Shown here piece by piece: positions 24,489-32,435 of a stretch of DNA of 64,000 nucleotides (position 1 is the stretch's first letter; every line of letters starts with the position of its first letter). A program made the position numbers and the translations under genes. Source of the DNA: JAEUJM01 sp964635055 (GTDB lineage: Bacteria > Actinomycetota > Acidimicrobiia > Acidimicrobiales > DATDAH01). Below the pieces are notes generated by a model. The model saw only the letters and a program-made list of their open reading frames with translations. It was not told the DNA's origin and searched no databases. Location of the stretch: NCBI GenBank assembly GCA_964635055.1, contig CAZWMT010000022.1:23814-87813 (forward strand), in the 5' to 3' direction.

Positions 24489-25343
24489 CTAGTACCCGAG
24501 GTAGGCCTTGCGCACCGACTCGTCGGTGCGCATCTCGTCGGCCGTGCCGCTGGCCACGAACGTCCCGGCTTCGAGCACGTAGGCCCGCTGGGCGATGGCC
24601 AGGGCCAGGTTGGCGTTCTGCTCGACCACCAACAGGGCCGTGCCCGTGCTCCGGTTGAGCTCGCCCAGCTGCTCGAAGAGCTCCTGGGTGACGATCGGCG
24701 CGAGGCCCAGCGAGGGCTCGTCGAGCAGCAGCAGCCTCGGCCGCGAGATGGCGGCGCGCGCGATCGCCAGCATCTGTTGCTCGCCGCCGCTCATGGAGCC
24801 GGCGGCCTGGGTCCGGCGCTCACCCAGGCGGGGGAAGATCTCCAGCCACTTCTCGATGTCCGCCTCGACCTCCCCGTCCTTGCGGGTGTAGGCGCCGAGG
24901 CGCAGGTTCTCCTCGACGGTGAGGTCGACGAAGGTGCCCCGGCCCTGGGGCACGTGGGCGAGACCGCGCCGCACGATGGTGTCGGGGCGCTTGCCGAGCA
25001 CCGAACGGCCGTCGACGAGCACCTGGCCCTTGCCCTTGATCATCCCGGTGATGGCCCGGATCGTCGTGGTCTTGCCCGCGCCGTTGGCGCCGAGGATCAC
25101 CACCACCTCACCGGCATCGACCGTGAAGTCGAGGCCCCGCAGCACCTGGACGAGGCCGTAGCCCGCCTCGAGCCCCGTCGCTTCGAGCAGCGGCGGCGAG
25201 ACGTCGGCGTCGCCACCCGTCGCCGGCGCCTGCTTCCCGCTCGACGCCGGACCGGGATCGGGCGTCGACACGCTCTTCCCGCACGACGGGCAGAACTCGG
25301 CGCCCTTGCGGGTGATGGTGCCGCAGTGAGGACAGTCGGGCAC
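24489..25343 (-). CDS. livF: ABC transporter ATP-binding protein, LivF type, with N-terminal zinc ribbon
   Basis: A 284-residue ATPase. The ABC domain (about 55-284) has Walker A GANGAGKTT, signature MSGGEQQMLAIARA and Walker B LLLLDEPSLGLAP, typical of LivF. The first 25 residues form an extra zinc ribbon with C4-x2-C7 and C18-x2-C21, followed by a Pro/Ser/Ala linker. GTG 25343 is the start because its G is shared with the TAG of livG and the ribbon begins immediately. A zinc ribbon is not part of ordinary LivF and might mediate regulation or partner binding. Confidence 0.9.
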   Translation of the reverse strand: MPDCPHCGTITRKGAEFCPSCGKSVSTPDPGPASSGKQAPATGGDADVSPPLLEATGLEAGYGLVQVLRGLDFTVDAGEVVVILGANGAGKTTTIRAITGMIKGKGQVLVDGRSVLGKRPDTIVRRGLAHVPQGRGTFVDLTVEENLRLGAYTRKDGEVEADIEKWLEIFPRLGERRTQAAGSMSGGEQQMLAIARAAISRPRLLLLDEPSLGLAPIVTQELFEQLGELNRSTGTALLVVEQNANLALAIAQRAYVLEAGTFVASGTADEMRTDESVRKAYLGY

Positions 25344-26107
25344 TAGGCCGCGCTCCCCAGGTAGGCCTCGATCACCTTCGGGTTGTCCCGAATCGCCTTC
25401 GGTACGCCCTCGGCGATCTTCGACCCGTAGTCGAGCACCACGATCCACTCGGAGATGCCCATCACCATCGCCATGTGGTGCTCCACCAGCAGGACGGTCA
25501 ACCCGAATTCGTCGCGGAGGCGTTGCACCAACTCGGCCAACTCGTCGACCTCGGCGTGGGTGAGGCCGGTCGCGGGCTCGTCGAGCATCAACAGCTTCGG
25601 GTCCGACACGAGCGCCCGAGCCAGCTCGATGCGCTTCAGGGTGCCGTAGGGCAACCCGGCGGCGGGGACGTGCGCGTAGCGGCCGAGCTCGAGGCGCTCG
25701 AGGATGTCGAGGGCCTTCTCGCGCTCGCGGCGCTCCTCCTTGATCGCCCACGGCATGCGGAACGACGCGGTGAAGAAGTTGGCCCGGGTGGCCGAGTGCC
25801 CGCCGATGATCACGTTCTCGAGCACCGAGAGCGACGGCACGAGCGCCAGGTTCTGGAACGTGCGGGCGATGCCGTTGGCGGCGATGGCGTGGGCAGGGAC
25901 CGACAGCAGGTCACGGCCGTCGTAGGTGATGGTGCCCTCGGTGGGCTGGTACAGCCGGCTGACGCAGTTGAACAGCGTGGTCTTGCCCGCCCCGTTCGGC
26001 CCGATCAGCGCGCAGATCTTCCCGGGCTCGATGGTGAAGGTCAGGCCGTCGAGCGCCACGACGCCTCCGAAGCGCACACTCACGTCCTCGACTTCGAGCA
26101 GTGTCAC
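25343..26107 (-). CDS. livG: ABC transporter ATP-binding protein, LivG type
   Basis: A 254-residue ATPase and the first gene of the liv-type operon. Walker A is GPNGAGKTT, signature LPYGTLKRIELARAL, Walker B KLLMLDEPATGLTHAE. The segment GIARTFQNLALVPSLSVLENV is typical of LivG. GTG 26107 follows an AGGGGGAG ribosome site. It is transcribed towards livF with a one-base stop/start overlap. Expression probably depends on the promoter at 26156-26161. Confidence 0.92.
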   Translation of the reverse strand: MTLLEVEDVSVRFGGVVALDGLTFTIEPGKICALIGPNGAGKTTLFNCVSRLYQPTEGTITYDGRDLLSVPAHAIAANGIARTFQNLALVPSLSVLENVIIGGHSATRANFFTASFRMPWAIKEERREREKALDILERLELGRYAHVPAAGLPYGTLKRIELARALVSDPKLLMLDEPATGLTHAEVDELAELVQRLRDEFGLTVLLVEHHMAMVMGISEWIVVLDYGSKIAEGVPKAIRDNPKVIEAYLGSAA

Positions 26108-26123
26108 CGGCGCTCCCCCTCTT

Positions 26124-26161
26124 CCCCGTCCGCACCACCCGAGCGGACGGGGTCGACCCTA
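26124..26161 (-). promoter_or_regulatory. Promoter and leader hairpin ahead of the liv-type operon
   Basis: On the minus strand TAGGGT (26161-26156) is a -10-like element. Immediately downstream CCCCGTCCGC (26124-26133) and GCGGACGGGG (26143-26152) form a perfect 10-bp stem. The hairpin could terminate mreB transcripts coming from 26223, or lie in the 5' leader of the liv operon. Position alone cannot separate these. Confidence 0.45.
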
Positions 26162-26222
26162 GTGGCTCACGACCGCGGAGTCGGTGTCCAGGCGGGGAGC
26201 AAGTGGTTCTGGTCGCCCGAGG

Positions 26223-27233
26223 TCAGCGGCGCGAGGTGTCGTCCATGAACATGACCTTGAGCGCCTCGTACGACTCGATGCAGCGGCCCGCGCCCAGCGC
26301 CACGCACTCGAGCGGGAGATCCACCAGGCGCACCTGCACGTCGGTCTCCTCGGTGAGGCGCAGGGCCAGGCCCTTCAACATGCCGCCGCCACCCACCAGG
26401 TGGATGCCCTGGACGATGAGGTCCTGGGCCAACTCGGGCGGGGCGTTGCCCAGGCAGGCCACCACCGAGTCGATGATGGCACTGACCGGCTCCTCGATGG
26501 CCGCCCGCACCTCCTCGGGCGACAGGATCACCGTCTTCGGCAAGCCGCTCATGAGCTCGCGGCCCCGCACCTCGGCCTTGAACTCGTCGGGTGTGGGATA
26601 CGCCGACCCCATGGTGATCTTGATCTTCTCGGCGGTCTGCTCACCGATGGCGATGCCGTACTCGCGCCGGATGTACTGGGTGATGGCCGCGTCGATGTCG
26701 AACGAGCCCACCCGCACCGCCTGCAGGGCCACCACGCCGCCCAACGAGAGGATGGCCGACTCGGACGTGCCGCCGCCGATGTCGATGACCATCGAGCCCA
26801 TGGGCTCGTTGATGGGCAGGTTGGCGCCGATGGCCGCGGCCATGGGCTGCTCGATGAGCTGGGCCTCGGCCGCCCCCGCTCTACGGGCCGCCTCGGTGAC
26901 CGCGCGACGTTCGACCGCGGTGATGGCCGAGGGCACGCAGATGACGACCCGGGGCCGGTTGAAGCGGTTCACGCCCACCCGCTGCAGCACCAGGCGGATC
27001 ATCCGCTGGGTGATGTCGAAGTCGGTGATGGCACCCTGGCGCAGCGGCCGGACGGCGACGATGTGGCCCGGTGTGCGCCCGATCATCTGCCAGGCGTCGT
27101 AGCCGACGGCCAGGACCTCCTGGTTCTGGTTGTTCAGGGCGATGACCGAGGGCTCGTTGAGGACGATGCCCTGCCCGCGCGCGTAGACCAGGGTGTTGGC
27201 GGTACCCAGGTCGATCGCGAGGTCGCGGGCCAG
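26223..27233 (-). CDS. mreB: Rod-shape-determining protein MreB
   Basis: A 336-residue actin-like ATPase that organises the elongation cell-wall machinery. Motifs are LAIDLGTANTLVY (phosphate 1), VIDIGGGTSESAI (phosphate 2) and HLVGGGGMLKGL (adenosine). The conserved N-terminus begins two or three residues after an in-frame TAA (27240-27242), so no ATG, GTG or TTG is available. The only plausible start is CTG 27233, with AGGAGG nine bases upstream. The TAA is the stop of the preceding small gene, so initiation is probably by coupling. The rest of the protein is intact and full length. Confidence 0.92.
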   Translation of the reverse strand: MARDLAIDLGTANTLVYARGQGIVLNEPSVIALNNQNQEVLAVGYDAWQMIGRTPGHIVAVRPLRQGAITDFDITQRMIRLVLQRVGVNRFNRPRVVICVPSAITAVERRAVTEAARRAGAAEAQLIEQPMAAAIGANLPINEPMGSMVIDIGGGTSESAILSLGGVVALQAVRVGSFDIDAAITQYIRREYGIAIGEQTAEKIKITMGSAYPTPDEFKAEVRGRELMSGLPKTVILSPEEVRAAIEEPVSAIIDSVVACLGNAPPELAQDLIVQGIHLVGGGGMLKGLALRLTEETDVQVRLVDLPLECVALGAGRCIESYEALKVMFMDDTSRR

Positions 27234-27250
27234 GAGGCCTTACCTCCTGG
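27230..27250 (-). promoter_or_regulatory. Hairpin pairing the mreB ribosome site with its start codon
   Basis: CCAGGAGG (27230-27237) and CCTCCTGG (27243-27250) are perfect 8-bp arms with a 5-nt loop. In the mRNA one arm contains the AGGAGG ribosome site and the other the CTG start of mreB. The stop codon of the upstream gene lies in the loop. A ribosome finishing the upstream gene would open the stem, which suggests strict translational coupling (inference). Confidence 0.65.
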
Positions 27251-27446
27251 GCGTGGGGCCGTCAGGCCCCCTGGTCGGCCGGGTGTCGGTCTGCGGCGCC
27301 TGGTCCGGGGCGATGGCCCGCATCTGCGCGCTGAACGAGTCGACCCCGTGGGTCACCCCGGACGGGCCCCGGTGACGGACCCAGACGATGAAGATGCCGA
27401 TGGCGCTCAGGGCGATGGCGATGAGGAGGAAGATGAGGTTTCCCAC
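27240..27446 (-). CDS. Small single-pass membrane protein upstream of mreB
   Basis: A 68-residue protein from GTG 27446. Residues 3-23 (NLIFLLIAIALSAIGIFIVW) form one TM helix; the rest is a polar cytoplasmic tail. Its last two codons (AGG AGG) are the ribosome-binding site of mreB, and its TAA lies 6 nt before the mreB CTG. It follows moaE by 9 bp. Function is unknown; coupling suggests it is made in fixed ratio with MreB and may be an elongasome partner. Confidence 0.7.
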   Translation of the reverse strand: MGNLIFLLIAIALSAIGIFIVWVRHRGPSGVTHGVDSFSAQMRAIAPDQAPQTDTRPTRGPDGPTPRR

Positions 27447-27455
27447 GAAGGTCTC

Positions 27456-28031
27456 TCAGTTGGCGGTCTCGGAGGCGCGACCGCGCCCCGCAGGGGTGGT
27501 GACGCTTGGGGCGTCGTCGGTGAAGGGGTCGTCGGTGAGCGCGTCGTCGGTGAGCGCGTCGAGGTCGCCGACGGGCGAGGCATCGAGGCCCCAGTCCTCG
27601 CCCCCGTCCCAGACCTCGCGCTTCCAGATCGGGACGGTGGCCTTGAGGCGATCGATGGCGAAGCGGGCCGCGCTGAAGGCCTCGTGGCGGTGCGCCGACG
27701 AGGCCACCACCACCACGGACGACTCGCCGATGGCCACGGGGCCCACCCGGTGCAACAGCGCGATGCGACCGAGGTCCCACCGGTCGCGGGCGCCGGCGGC
27801 GATGGCGGCGAGCCGGGGCACCACCTGCTCCTCGTAGGCCTCGTAGCTGAGCTCGGTGACGCCGGGACGGCCGTCGGCGTGATCGCGCGCCGTGCCGCAG
27901 AAGGTGACGACCGCACCGCAGTCGGGGCGTGTCGCCCAGTCGGTGGCACGGCCCACCGGGAGCGGGCCACCCGTCAGCGCGACCCAGTCGTCGGCCCCGT
28001 CGGGGGGACGAAGGTCGACCACGGGCTCCAC
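27456..28031 (-). CDS. moaE: Molybdopterin synthase catalytic subunit
   Basis: A 191-residue MoaE. Core motifs are GAVVTFCGTARDH, ELSYEAYEE and the late VPIWKREVWDGG with the catalytic Lys region; MoaE inserts sulfur from MoaD into precursor Z. The N-terminal 30 residues precede the usual fold. The C-terminal tail has tandem LTDDALTDDPFTDD repeats made by a repeated DNA unit near 27515-27560. GTG 28031 follows a TACGAT hexamer at six bases, consistent with a leaderless mRNA. No other moa gene is in the window. Confidence 0.88.
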   Translation of the reverse strand: MEPVVDLRPPDGADDWVALTGGPLPVGRATDWATRPDCGAVVTFCGTARDHADGRPGVTELSYEAYEEQVVPRLAAIAAGARDRWDLGRIALLHRVGPVAIGESSVVVVASSAHRHEAFSAARFAIDRLKATVPIWKREVWDGGEDWGLDASPVGDLDALTDDALTDDPFTDDAPSVTTPAGRGRASETAN

Positions 28032-28148
28032 ACGACCATCGTAGGGCCGGTGGGCCCGTGTCCGAGGGCTCGCGTGGTGGATGACCCGGTTCGGGCGTCC
28101 CGTGAAGCCGCGGTCCCCCATGGGACCGCCCTCGGTAGTCTCGCCGCC

Positions 28149-29390
28149 ATGTTGCCGCCCGAGGTCCCCGATGAGGACGGGGACGAGCTCGGCCCTCCGC
28201 TCCCGCCCGAGGATCGCCTGTGGCGGCACCCGTCCGAGATCGGGGCCGCGCGCTCGGCCCAGGCGATGCAGGCGCCGCCGCGCCGGCGGGGACGGGCGTC
28301 GCTCTGGCTCGTCGGCATGATCGCAGGCCTCACCGGGGCGCTGGCCACGCTCGCGCTCGTGGCGATGTCGGGTGGGCTCGATCACCGCGTGGTCGAGCAC
28401 GACGTCGTCGAGCGGGTGGCGTCGGCGCCGCCGGCGACCCTCCCTGTCGGCATCCAGCGCGATGGCGATGCCGGCGTCGAGGCCCTGGCCACCCAGGTGG
28501 CACCGGCCATCGCCCGCCTCGAGATCGCCCGACCCACCCCAGGAGGCGCCGGCGGCCCCACCACCGCCACCGGCTCGGCCGTCGTGTTCCGCGACGACGG
28601 CTACCTGCTCACCAGCGCCGACCTGGTGGCCGGCGCCACCTCGGTCGGGGTGATCCTGGCCGACGGGTCCATCCAGGACGGCACCGTGGTGGGTGCCGAC
28701 CCCCTCACCGACGTCGCCGTCTTGAAGGTGGACGGCGACGGCCTGCCCACCGCCGTGCTCGGGTCGGTGCGCGACCTCGCGGTGGGCCAGGTGACCGCGA
28801 TCATCGGCTCGGCGCCCGCACCCGGTGAGGACCCGTCGCTCACCGCCGGCATCGTGAGCGCCCTGGGTCGCACGATCATGGCCGACGCCGGCGGCACGCC
28901 CACGCGCCACGACATGATCGAGACCGACGCACCGCTCGACCCCGTGGCCACCGGCGGGGCCCTGCTCGACGGCCGGGGTGCCGTGGTGGGGATCACCACC
29001 GATCCGCCCGACGAGCTCGCCCTCGACGGCCTCAGCTTCGCCACCCCGATCGACACCGCCCGGGCCGTCGCCGGCGACATCATCGCCACCGGTTCGGTCC
29101 ACCACCCGTGGCTGGGCATCGAGGGATCCGACATCGAGGCCCGCACCGCGGACGACCTGCAGCTCGCCGGTGGAGCCAGGGTGGCCACGGTGGCCGAGGG
29201 CAGCCCCGCCGCGGTCGCCGGGTTGGCGCCCGACGACGTCATCACCTCGGTCGGCGCGGTCACCGTCACCTCGATGGCGGCGCTGGTGGTCGAGCTGCGC
29301 CGTCACGAGCCGGGCGAGACCGTGCTCATCGCCTACCTGCGCGACGGCCGGCCGGGCCTCTGCGTCGCCCACCTGGGCGAGGCCGCCTGA
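28149..29390 (+). CDS. HtrA-like membrane pseudo-protease with PDZ domain
   Basis: A 413-residue protein with a cytoplasmic N-terminus carrying LWRHPSEIG, one TM helix (about 51-73), a trypsin-like domain and a C-terminal PDZ domain (PWLGIEGSD...AGLAPDDVITSVG). The catalytic positions are altered: where HtrA has TNNHVV this protein has TSADLV (Asp158 for His), and where it has GNSGG this one has VATGG (Thr268 for Ser). Asp188 is kept. It is therefore probably non-proteolytic, acting as a binding or sensing protein. ATG 28149 follows TAGTCT by seven bases (leaderless layout). Confidence 0.85.
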   Translation: MLPPEVPDEDGDELGPPLPPEDRLWRHPSEIGAARSAQAMQAPPRRRGRASLWLVGMIAGLTGALATLALVAMSGGLDHRVVEHDVVERVASAPPATLPVGIQRDGDAGVEALATQVAPAIARLEIARPTPGGAGGPTTATGSAVVFRDDGYLLTSADLVAGATSVGVILADGSIQDGTVVGADPLTDVAVLKVDGDGLPTAVLGSVRDLAVGQVTAIIGSAPAPGEDPSLTAGIVSALGRTIMADAGGTPTRHDMIETDAPLDPVATGGALLDGRGAVVGITTDPPDELALDGLSFATPIDTARAVAGDIIATGSVHHPWLGIEGSDIEARTADDLQLAGGARVATVAEGSPAAVAGLAPDDVITSVGAVTVTSMAALVVELRRHEPGETVLIAYLRDGRPGLCVAHLGEAA

Positions 29391-29394
29391 TCCG

Positions 29395-30411
29395 CTAGAC
29401 CCGCCGGTTGAGCGCGCGGCGGACCAGCAGGGCCACGGCCGCGACGATGCCCACCAGGACGGCGCCCACGACACCGAGCGCCACCTCCTGGCGGCGCCGC
29501 CCGGACAGCGCGGCCCAACCCGTCGGGCGGTGGCTGGACACGTAGGCCTCTTCGTTGCTGTTCTGCGGTTCCCAGCCGGCGGCCCGCAGCTTGTCGTTGG
29601 CGACGACCCAGGGGTTGGCCAGGTAGGCCACCACCCCGGGCGGTGTGGGCGTGAGGCCGAACTTCCAGCGCCAGGTGGCCACACGGGTCACCATGCGCTC
29701 GGGCAGGCGGACGTTGGGCCCGCGGCCGGCGAGGGCCCGCAGGTCGTCGGCCTTGATCCACCCGTCGGGCGCCACGTTGAACGCTCCCCGCAACCGGGCG
29801 CGGCGGGCCAGGTCGACGGCATCGGCCAGGTCGTCGAGGTGGACGAACTGGCTGGGTGCCTCGGCATCGCCCGGGCGCAGGCCACTGCCGCTCCACAGCG
29901 ACTGCGCCAGCCAGGCGGTGCGCTCCTCGGCCACGGCCACCGTGGGCCGCAGCACCGCCACCGAGGCGGCGGGGTGGGCATCGGCCCACTCGTGGGCCAG
30001 GCGCTCGACCTCGGCCTTGTGGGTGGCGTAGGCGAGGCCGGGGTTGGGACGCACGGGCGCCTCCTCGGTGAGCGGCACCGGGTTGTTGGGCCACGCGCCG
30101 TACACGGTGGCGCTCGACAGCACCACCACGTGGCCCACACCCACCGCACCGGCGGCCTCGAACAGGTGGCGCGTGCCTTCCACGTCCACGCCGCCGGCTC
30201 CGGTGCCGTCCAGCTCGGCGCCGTCGGTGCGTCCGAGGTGGACGAGGACCTCACCGCCCTCCATGGCCGCCTTCAGCTCGGCGACGGGCTGCTCGAGACC
30301 GTCGGTGAGGTCGACCTCGACCACTCGCTCGACCCCCAGGTCGGCATCCAGCCGCGCCCGCACCCGACGCCCCAGGGCGCTGCCCGCGCCGGTGAGGACA
30401 ACCGTGGCCAC
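29395..30411 (-). CDS. NAD-dependent epimerase/dehydratase with C-terminal TM helix
   Basis: A 338-residue extended SDR. The NAD-binding motif is LTGAGSALGRRV, an active-site Ser lies in LSSATVYG, and YATHK supplies the YxxxK pair. A short TM helix near the C-terminus (about 310-332, followed by RRALNRR) would anchor it to the membrane. The substrate is unknown, probably a nucleotide sugar or lipid-linked sugar. GTG 30411 begins the Rossmann fold. It is divergent from the Zincin_2 gene with only 18 bp between start codons. Confidence 0.82.
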   Translation of the reverse strand: MATVVLTGAGSALGRRVRARLDADLGVERVVEVDLTDGLEQPVAELKAAMEGGEVLVHLGRTDGAELDGTGAGGVDVEGTRHLFEAAGAVGVGHVVVLSSATVYGAWPNNPVPLTEEAPVRPNPGLAYATHKAEVERLAHEWADAHPAASVAVLRPTVAVAEERTAWLAQSLWSGSGLRPGDAEAPSQFVHLDDLADAVDLARRARLRGAFNVAPDGWIKADDLRALAGRGPNVRLPERMVTRVATWRWKFGLTPTPPGVVAYLANPWVVANDKLRAAGWEPQNSNEEAYVSSHRPTGWAALSGRRRQEVALGVVGAVLVGIVAAVALLVRRALNRRV

Positions 30412-30429
30412 CGCTCTACGATTGCCGTT

Positions 30430-31647
30430 GTGAGCGATCCGGGTCCACTCGGCGACGACCCCTTCAAGGGCATGCCCTTCTTCGGCGACCTGGCCAAGAT
30501 GCTCCAGAAGCAGGGACCGGTCAGCTGGGACGCCGCCGGGCAGCTCGCCCTCTCGATCGCCAGCGGTGGCGAGTCCGAGCCCAACGTCGACCCGCTCGAG
30601 CGCATGAAGCTCGAGCAGCTCGCCCGGGTCGCGGAGCTGCAGGTGGCCAACGCCAGCGGGCTCAACCCCTCGCCCACGGGCCGCGGCGTCACCGTCGTGC
30701 CCGTCACCCGCTCGCAGTGGGTGCAGCGCAGCCTCGAGGCCTACCGCCCGCTGTTCGAGCGCCTGGCCGCCTCGCTGTCCGACGTGCCCGCCGACGCGTC
30801 GGTGGAGCCGGCCGACCCCTTGGCGCCGGCCGGGGGCGACCCCACCGCCTGGCTGGGCGGGCTGATGGCCATGATCGGGCCGATGATGCTGGGGATGACC
30901 GCGGGCTCGATGCTGGGCCACCTGTCACGGCGCTCGTTCGGCCAGTACGACCTGCCGGTACCGCGACCCGAGAACGACGAGCTCTTGTTGGTGGTGGCCA
31001 ACCTCGAGGAGTTCGGCACCGAGTGGAGCCTGCCGCCCGAGGACCTGCGCCTCTGGGTGTGCCTCCACGAGATCACCCACCACGCCGTGCTCGGCGTTCC
31101 CCACGTCCGGGCGCGGCTCACCGGGCTGCTGTACGACTACGTGGCCGGCTTCGATCCCGACCCGAACGCGCTCGAGGCCCGGCTGGGCGAGCTCGACCCC
31201 GCCGGCGGCGACGCCCTCAGCCAGTTCCAGAGCGTGATGGGCGACCCCGAGGCGTTGCTCGGCGCGGTCCAGTCCCCGGCGCAGCTCGAGCTGCTCCCCC
31301 GTCTCGAGGCGCTGGTGGCGGTCATCGTGGGCTACGTCGACCACGTGATGGACCAGGTGGGCGGCCGCCTCATCGGGTCCTACGACATGCTCACCGAGGC
31401 GCTCCGCCGGCGACGCGTCACCGCCGACGAGTCCAACCGCTTCGTCGAGCGGCTGCTCGGCCTCGAGCTCGGACAACCCCAGTACGACCGCGGCGCGGCG
31501 TTCGTGACCGGCATCGTCGAGCGGGCCGGCGCCGAGGGCCTCGAGCGCCTGTGGGCCGACGAGACCGATCTGCCCACGCCGGCGGAGGTCGACGCCCCCG
31601 GCCTGTGGCTGGCCCGGATCGGCATCGACTTCGATCTCGACCCCTAG
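30430..31647 (+). CDS. Zincin_2 (DUF2342) family metalloprotease
   Basis: A 405-residue actinobacterial zincin. HEITHH (213-218) is the zinc-binding HExxH motif, within WVCLHEITHHAVLGVPHVR. An N-terminal Gly/Met-rich hydrophobic stretch (about 141-165) may be membrane-associated. The family was sometimes labelled F420-biosynthesis-associated, but a protease is more likely from the motif. GTG 30430 lies seven bases after a TACGAT hexamer (leaderless layout). The stop overlaps the convergent MOSC gene by 4 bp. Confidence 0.87.
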   Translation: MSDPGPLGDDPFKGMPFFGDLAKMLQKQGPVSWDAAGQLALSIASGGESEPNVDPLERMKLEQLARVAELQVANASGLNPSPTGRGVTVVPVTRSQWVQRSLEAYRPLFERLAASLSDVPADASVEPADPLAPAGGDPTAWLGGLMAMIGPMMLGMTAGSMLGHLSRRSFGQYDLPVPRPENDELLLVVANLEEFGTEWSLPPEDLRLWVCLHEITHHAVLGVPHVRARLTGLLYDYVAGFDPDPNALEARLGELDPAGGDALSQFQSVMGDPEALLGAVQSPAQLELLPRLEALVAVIVGYVDHVMDQVGGRLIGSYDMLTEALRRRRVTADESNRFVERLLGLELGQPQYDRGAAFVTGIVERAGAEGLERLWADETDLPTPAEVDAPGLWLARIGIDFDLDP

Positions 31648-32435
31648 GGAACGGGCAGGAAGCTCACCTCGTCCCCCACGGCCACCGGGCCCGGGGACAC
31701 CATCGAGCAGTACAGGCCCAGGTTGCCGTCGTGGTGCCGGTTGACCGTCTTGACGATGCCGAGGTCGGGAGCCAGCCCTCGCTGGGGACGCGTGGTCATG
31801 ATGCAGCGCATGGTGGGCAGGTCGACCGAGATCTCGACGGTGCCGAGGCGCAGGCGGCCACCGACCCACTCGTCGTCCACGAAGCCGTCGCCGGCGGCAT
31901 CGACCAGCACGGTGGGCCGGAAGCGGTCGACCTGCCAGGCGCCGGCGGGGTAGAGCCGCTGGGCGGCCCGGATGCTGGCGGTGGTGAGCACGTGCACGGC
32001 GGCCAGGTCGAAGAAGGTGCCCGACGGGCACGGCCAGTCGAACCGATCGGCGCTCTGGTCGTCCATGTTCATGCTCAAGGTGAACGAACGGGCATCCTCG
32101 TCGACCGGCGGTGGTGGCTCCACCCGCACCGCGTGCCCGAGCCAGGCCGACATCGCCGCGTCGAGCGCCGGGGACGGCGCCTCCTGCCACGGGTGGCCGG
32201 GCACCCGCACCTCGACACCCGATCCCGTGGTGCGGGCCTCCGCGTCGAGCAGCTGCGGCACGCTCTTCGCGGAGAGCACACGGCCGGTGTCGACGTCGAC
32301 GAGGCCCAGGGCCCGGTCGCCGGGGATGCCGAGCGTCGTGAGCTCGGCCCGGTCGAGGGTCTCGCCCTGCAACGACTTCACCGGGTAGCGGCCCAGACGG
32401 GCCACCCGGCCCACCACCGTCCATGCGCCGTTCAC
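31644..32435 (-). CDS. MOSC-domain protein
   Basis: A 263-residue protein with an N-terminal MOSC_N beta-barrel (RLGRYPVKSLQGE) and a C-terminal MOSC domain. The conserved Cys in LPTMRCIMTT would ligate a molybdenum cofactor, as in YcbX/mARC reductases of N-hydroxylated substrates. A late NLGLYCSMV segment is also typical. GTG 32435 overlaps the MFS transporter stop (GTGA), so the two are one operon. Confidence 0.88.
   Translation of the reverse strand: MNGAWTVVGRVARLGRYPVKSLQGETLDRAELTTLGIPGDRALGLVDVDTGRVLSAKSVPQLLDAEARTTGSGVEVRVPGHPWQEAPSPALDAAMSAWLGHAVRVEPPPPVDEDARSFTLSMNMDDQSADRFDWPCPSGTFFDLAAVHVLTTASIRAAQRLYPAGAWQVDRFRPTVLVDAAGDGFVDDEWVGGRLRLGTVEISVDLPTMRCIMTTRPQRGLAPDLGIVKTVNRHHDGNLGLYCSMVSPGPVAVGDEVSFLPVP

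Noticed and set aside
27515..27560. Short tandem DNA repeat in the moaE tail, considered as a minisatellite or CRISPR-like unit
   Set aside because: Only about two and a half 18-bp copies, within a coding tail encoding LTDDA repeats; no spacers.
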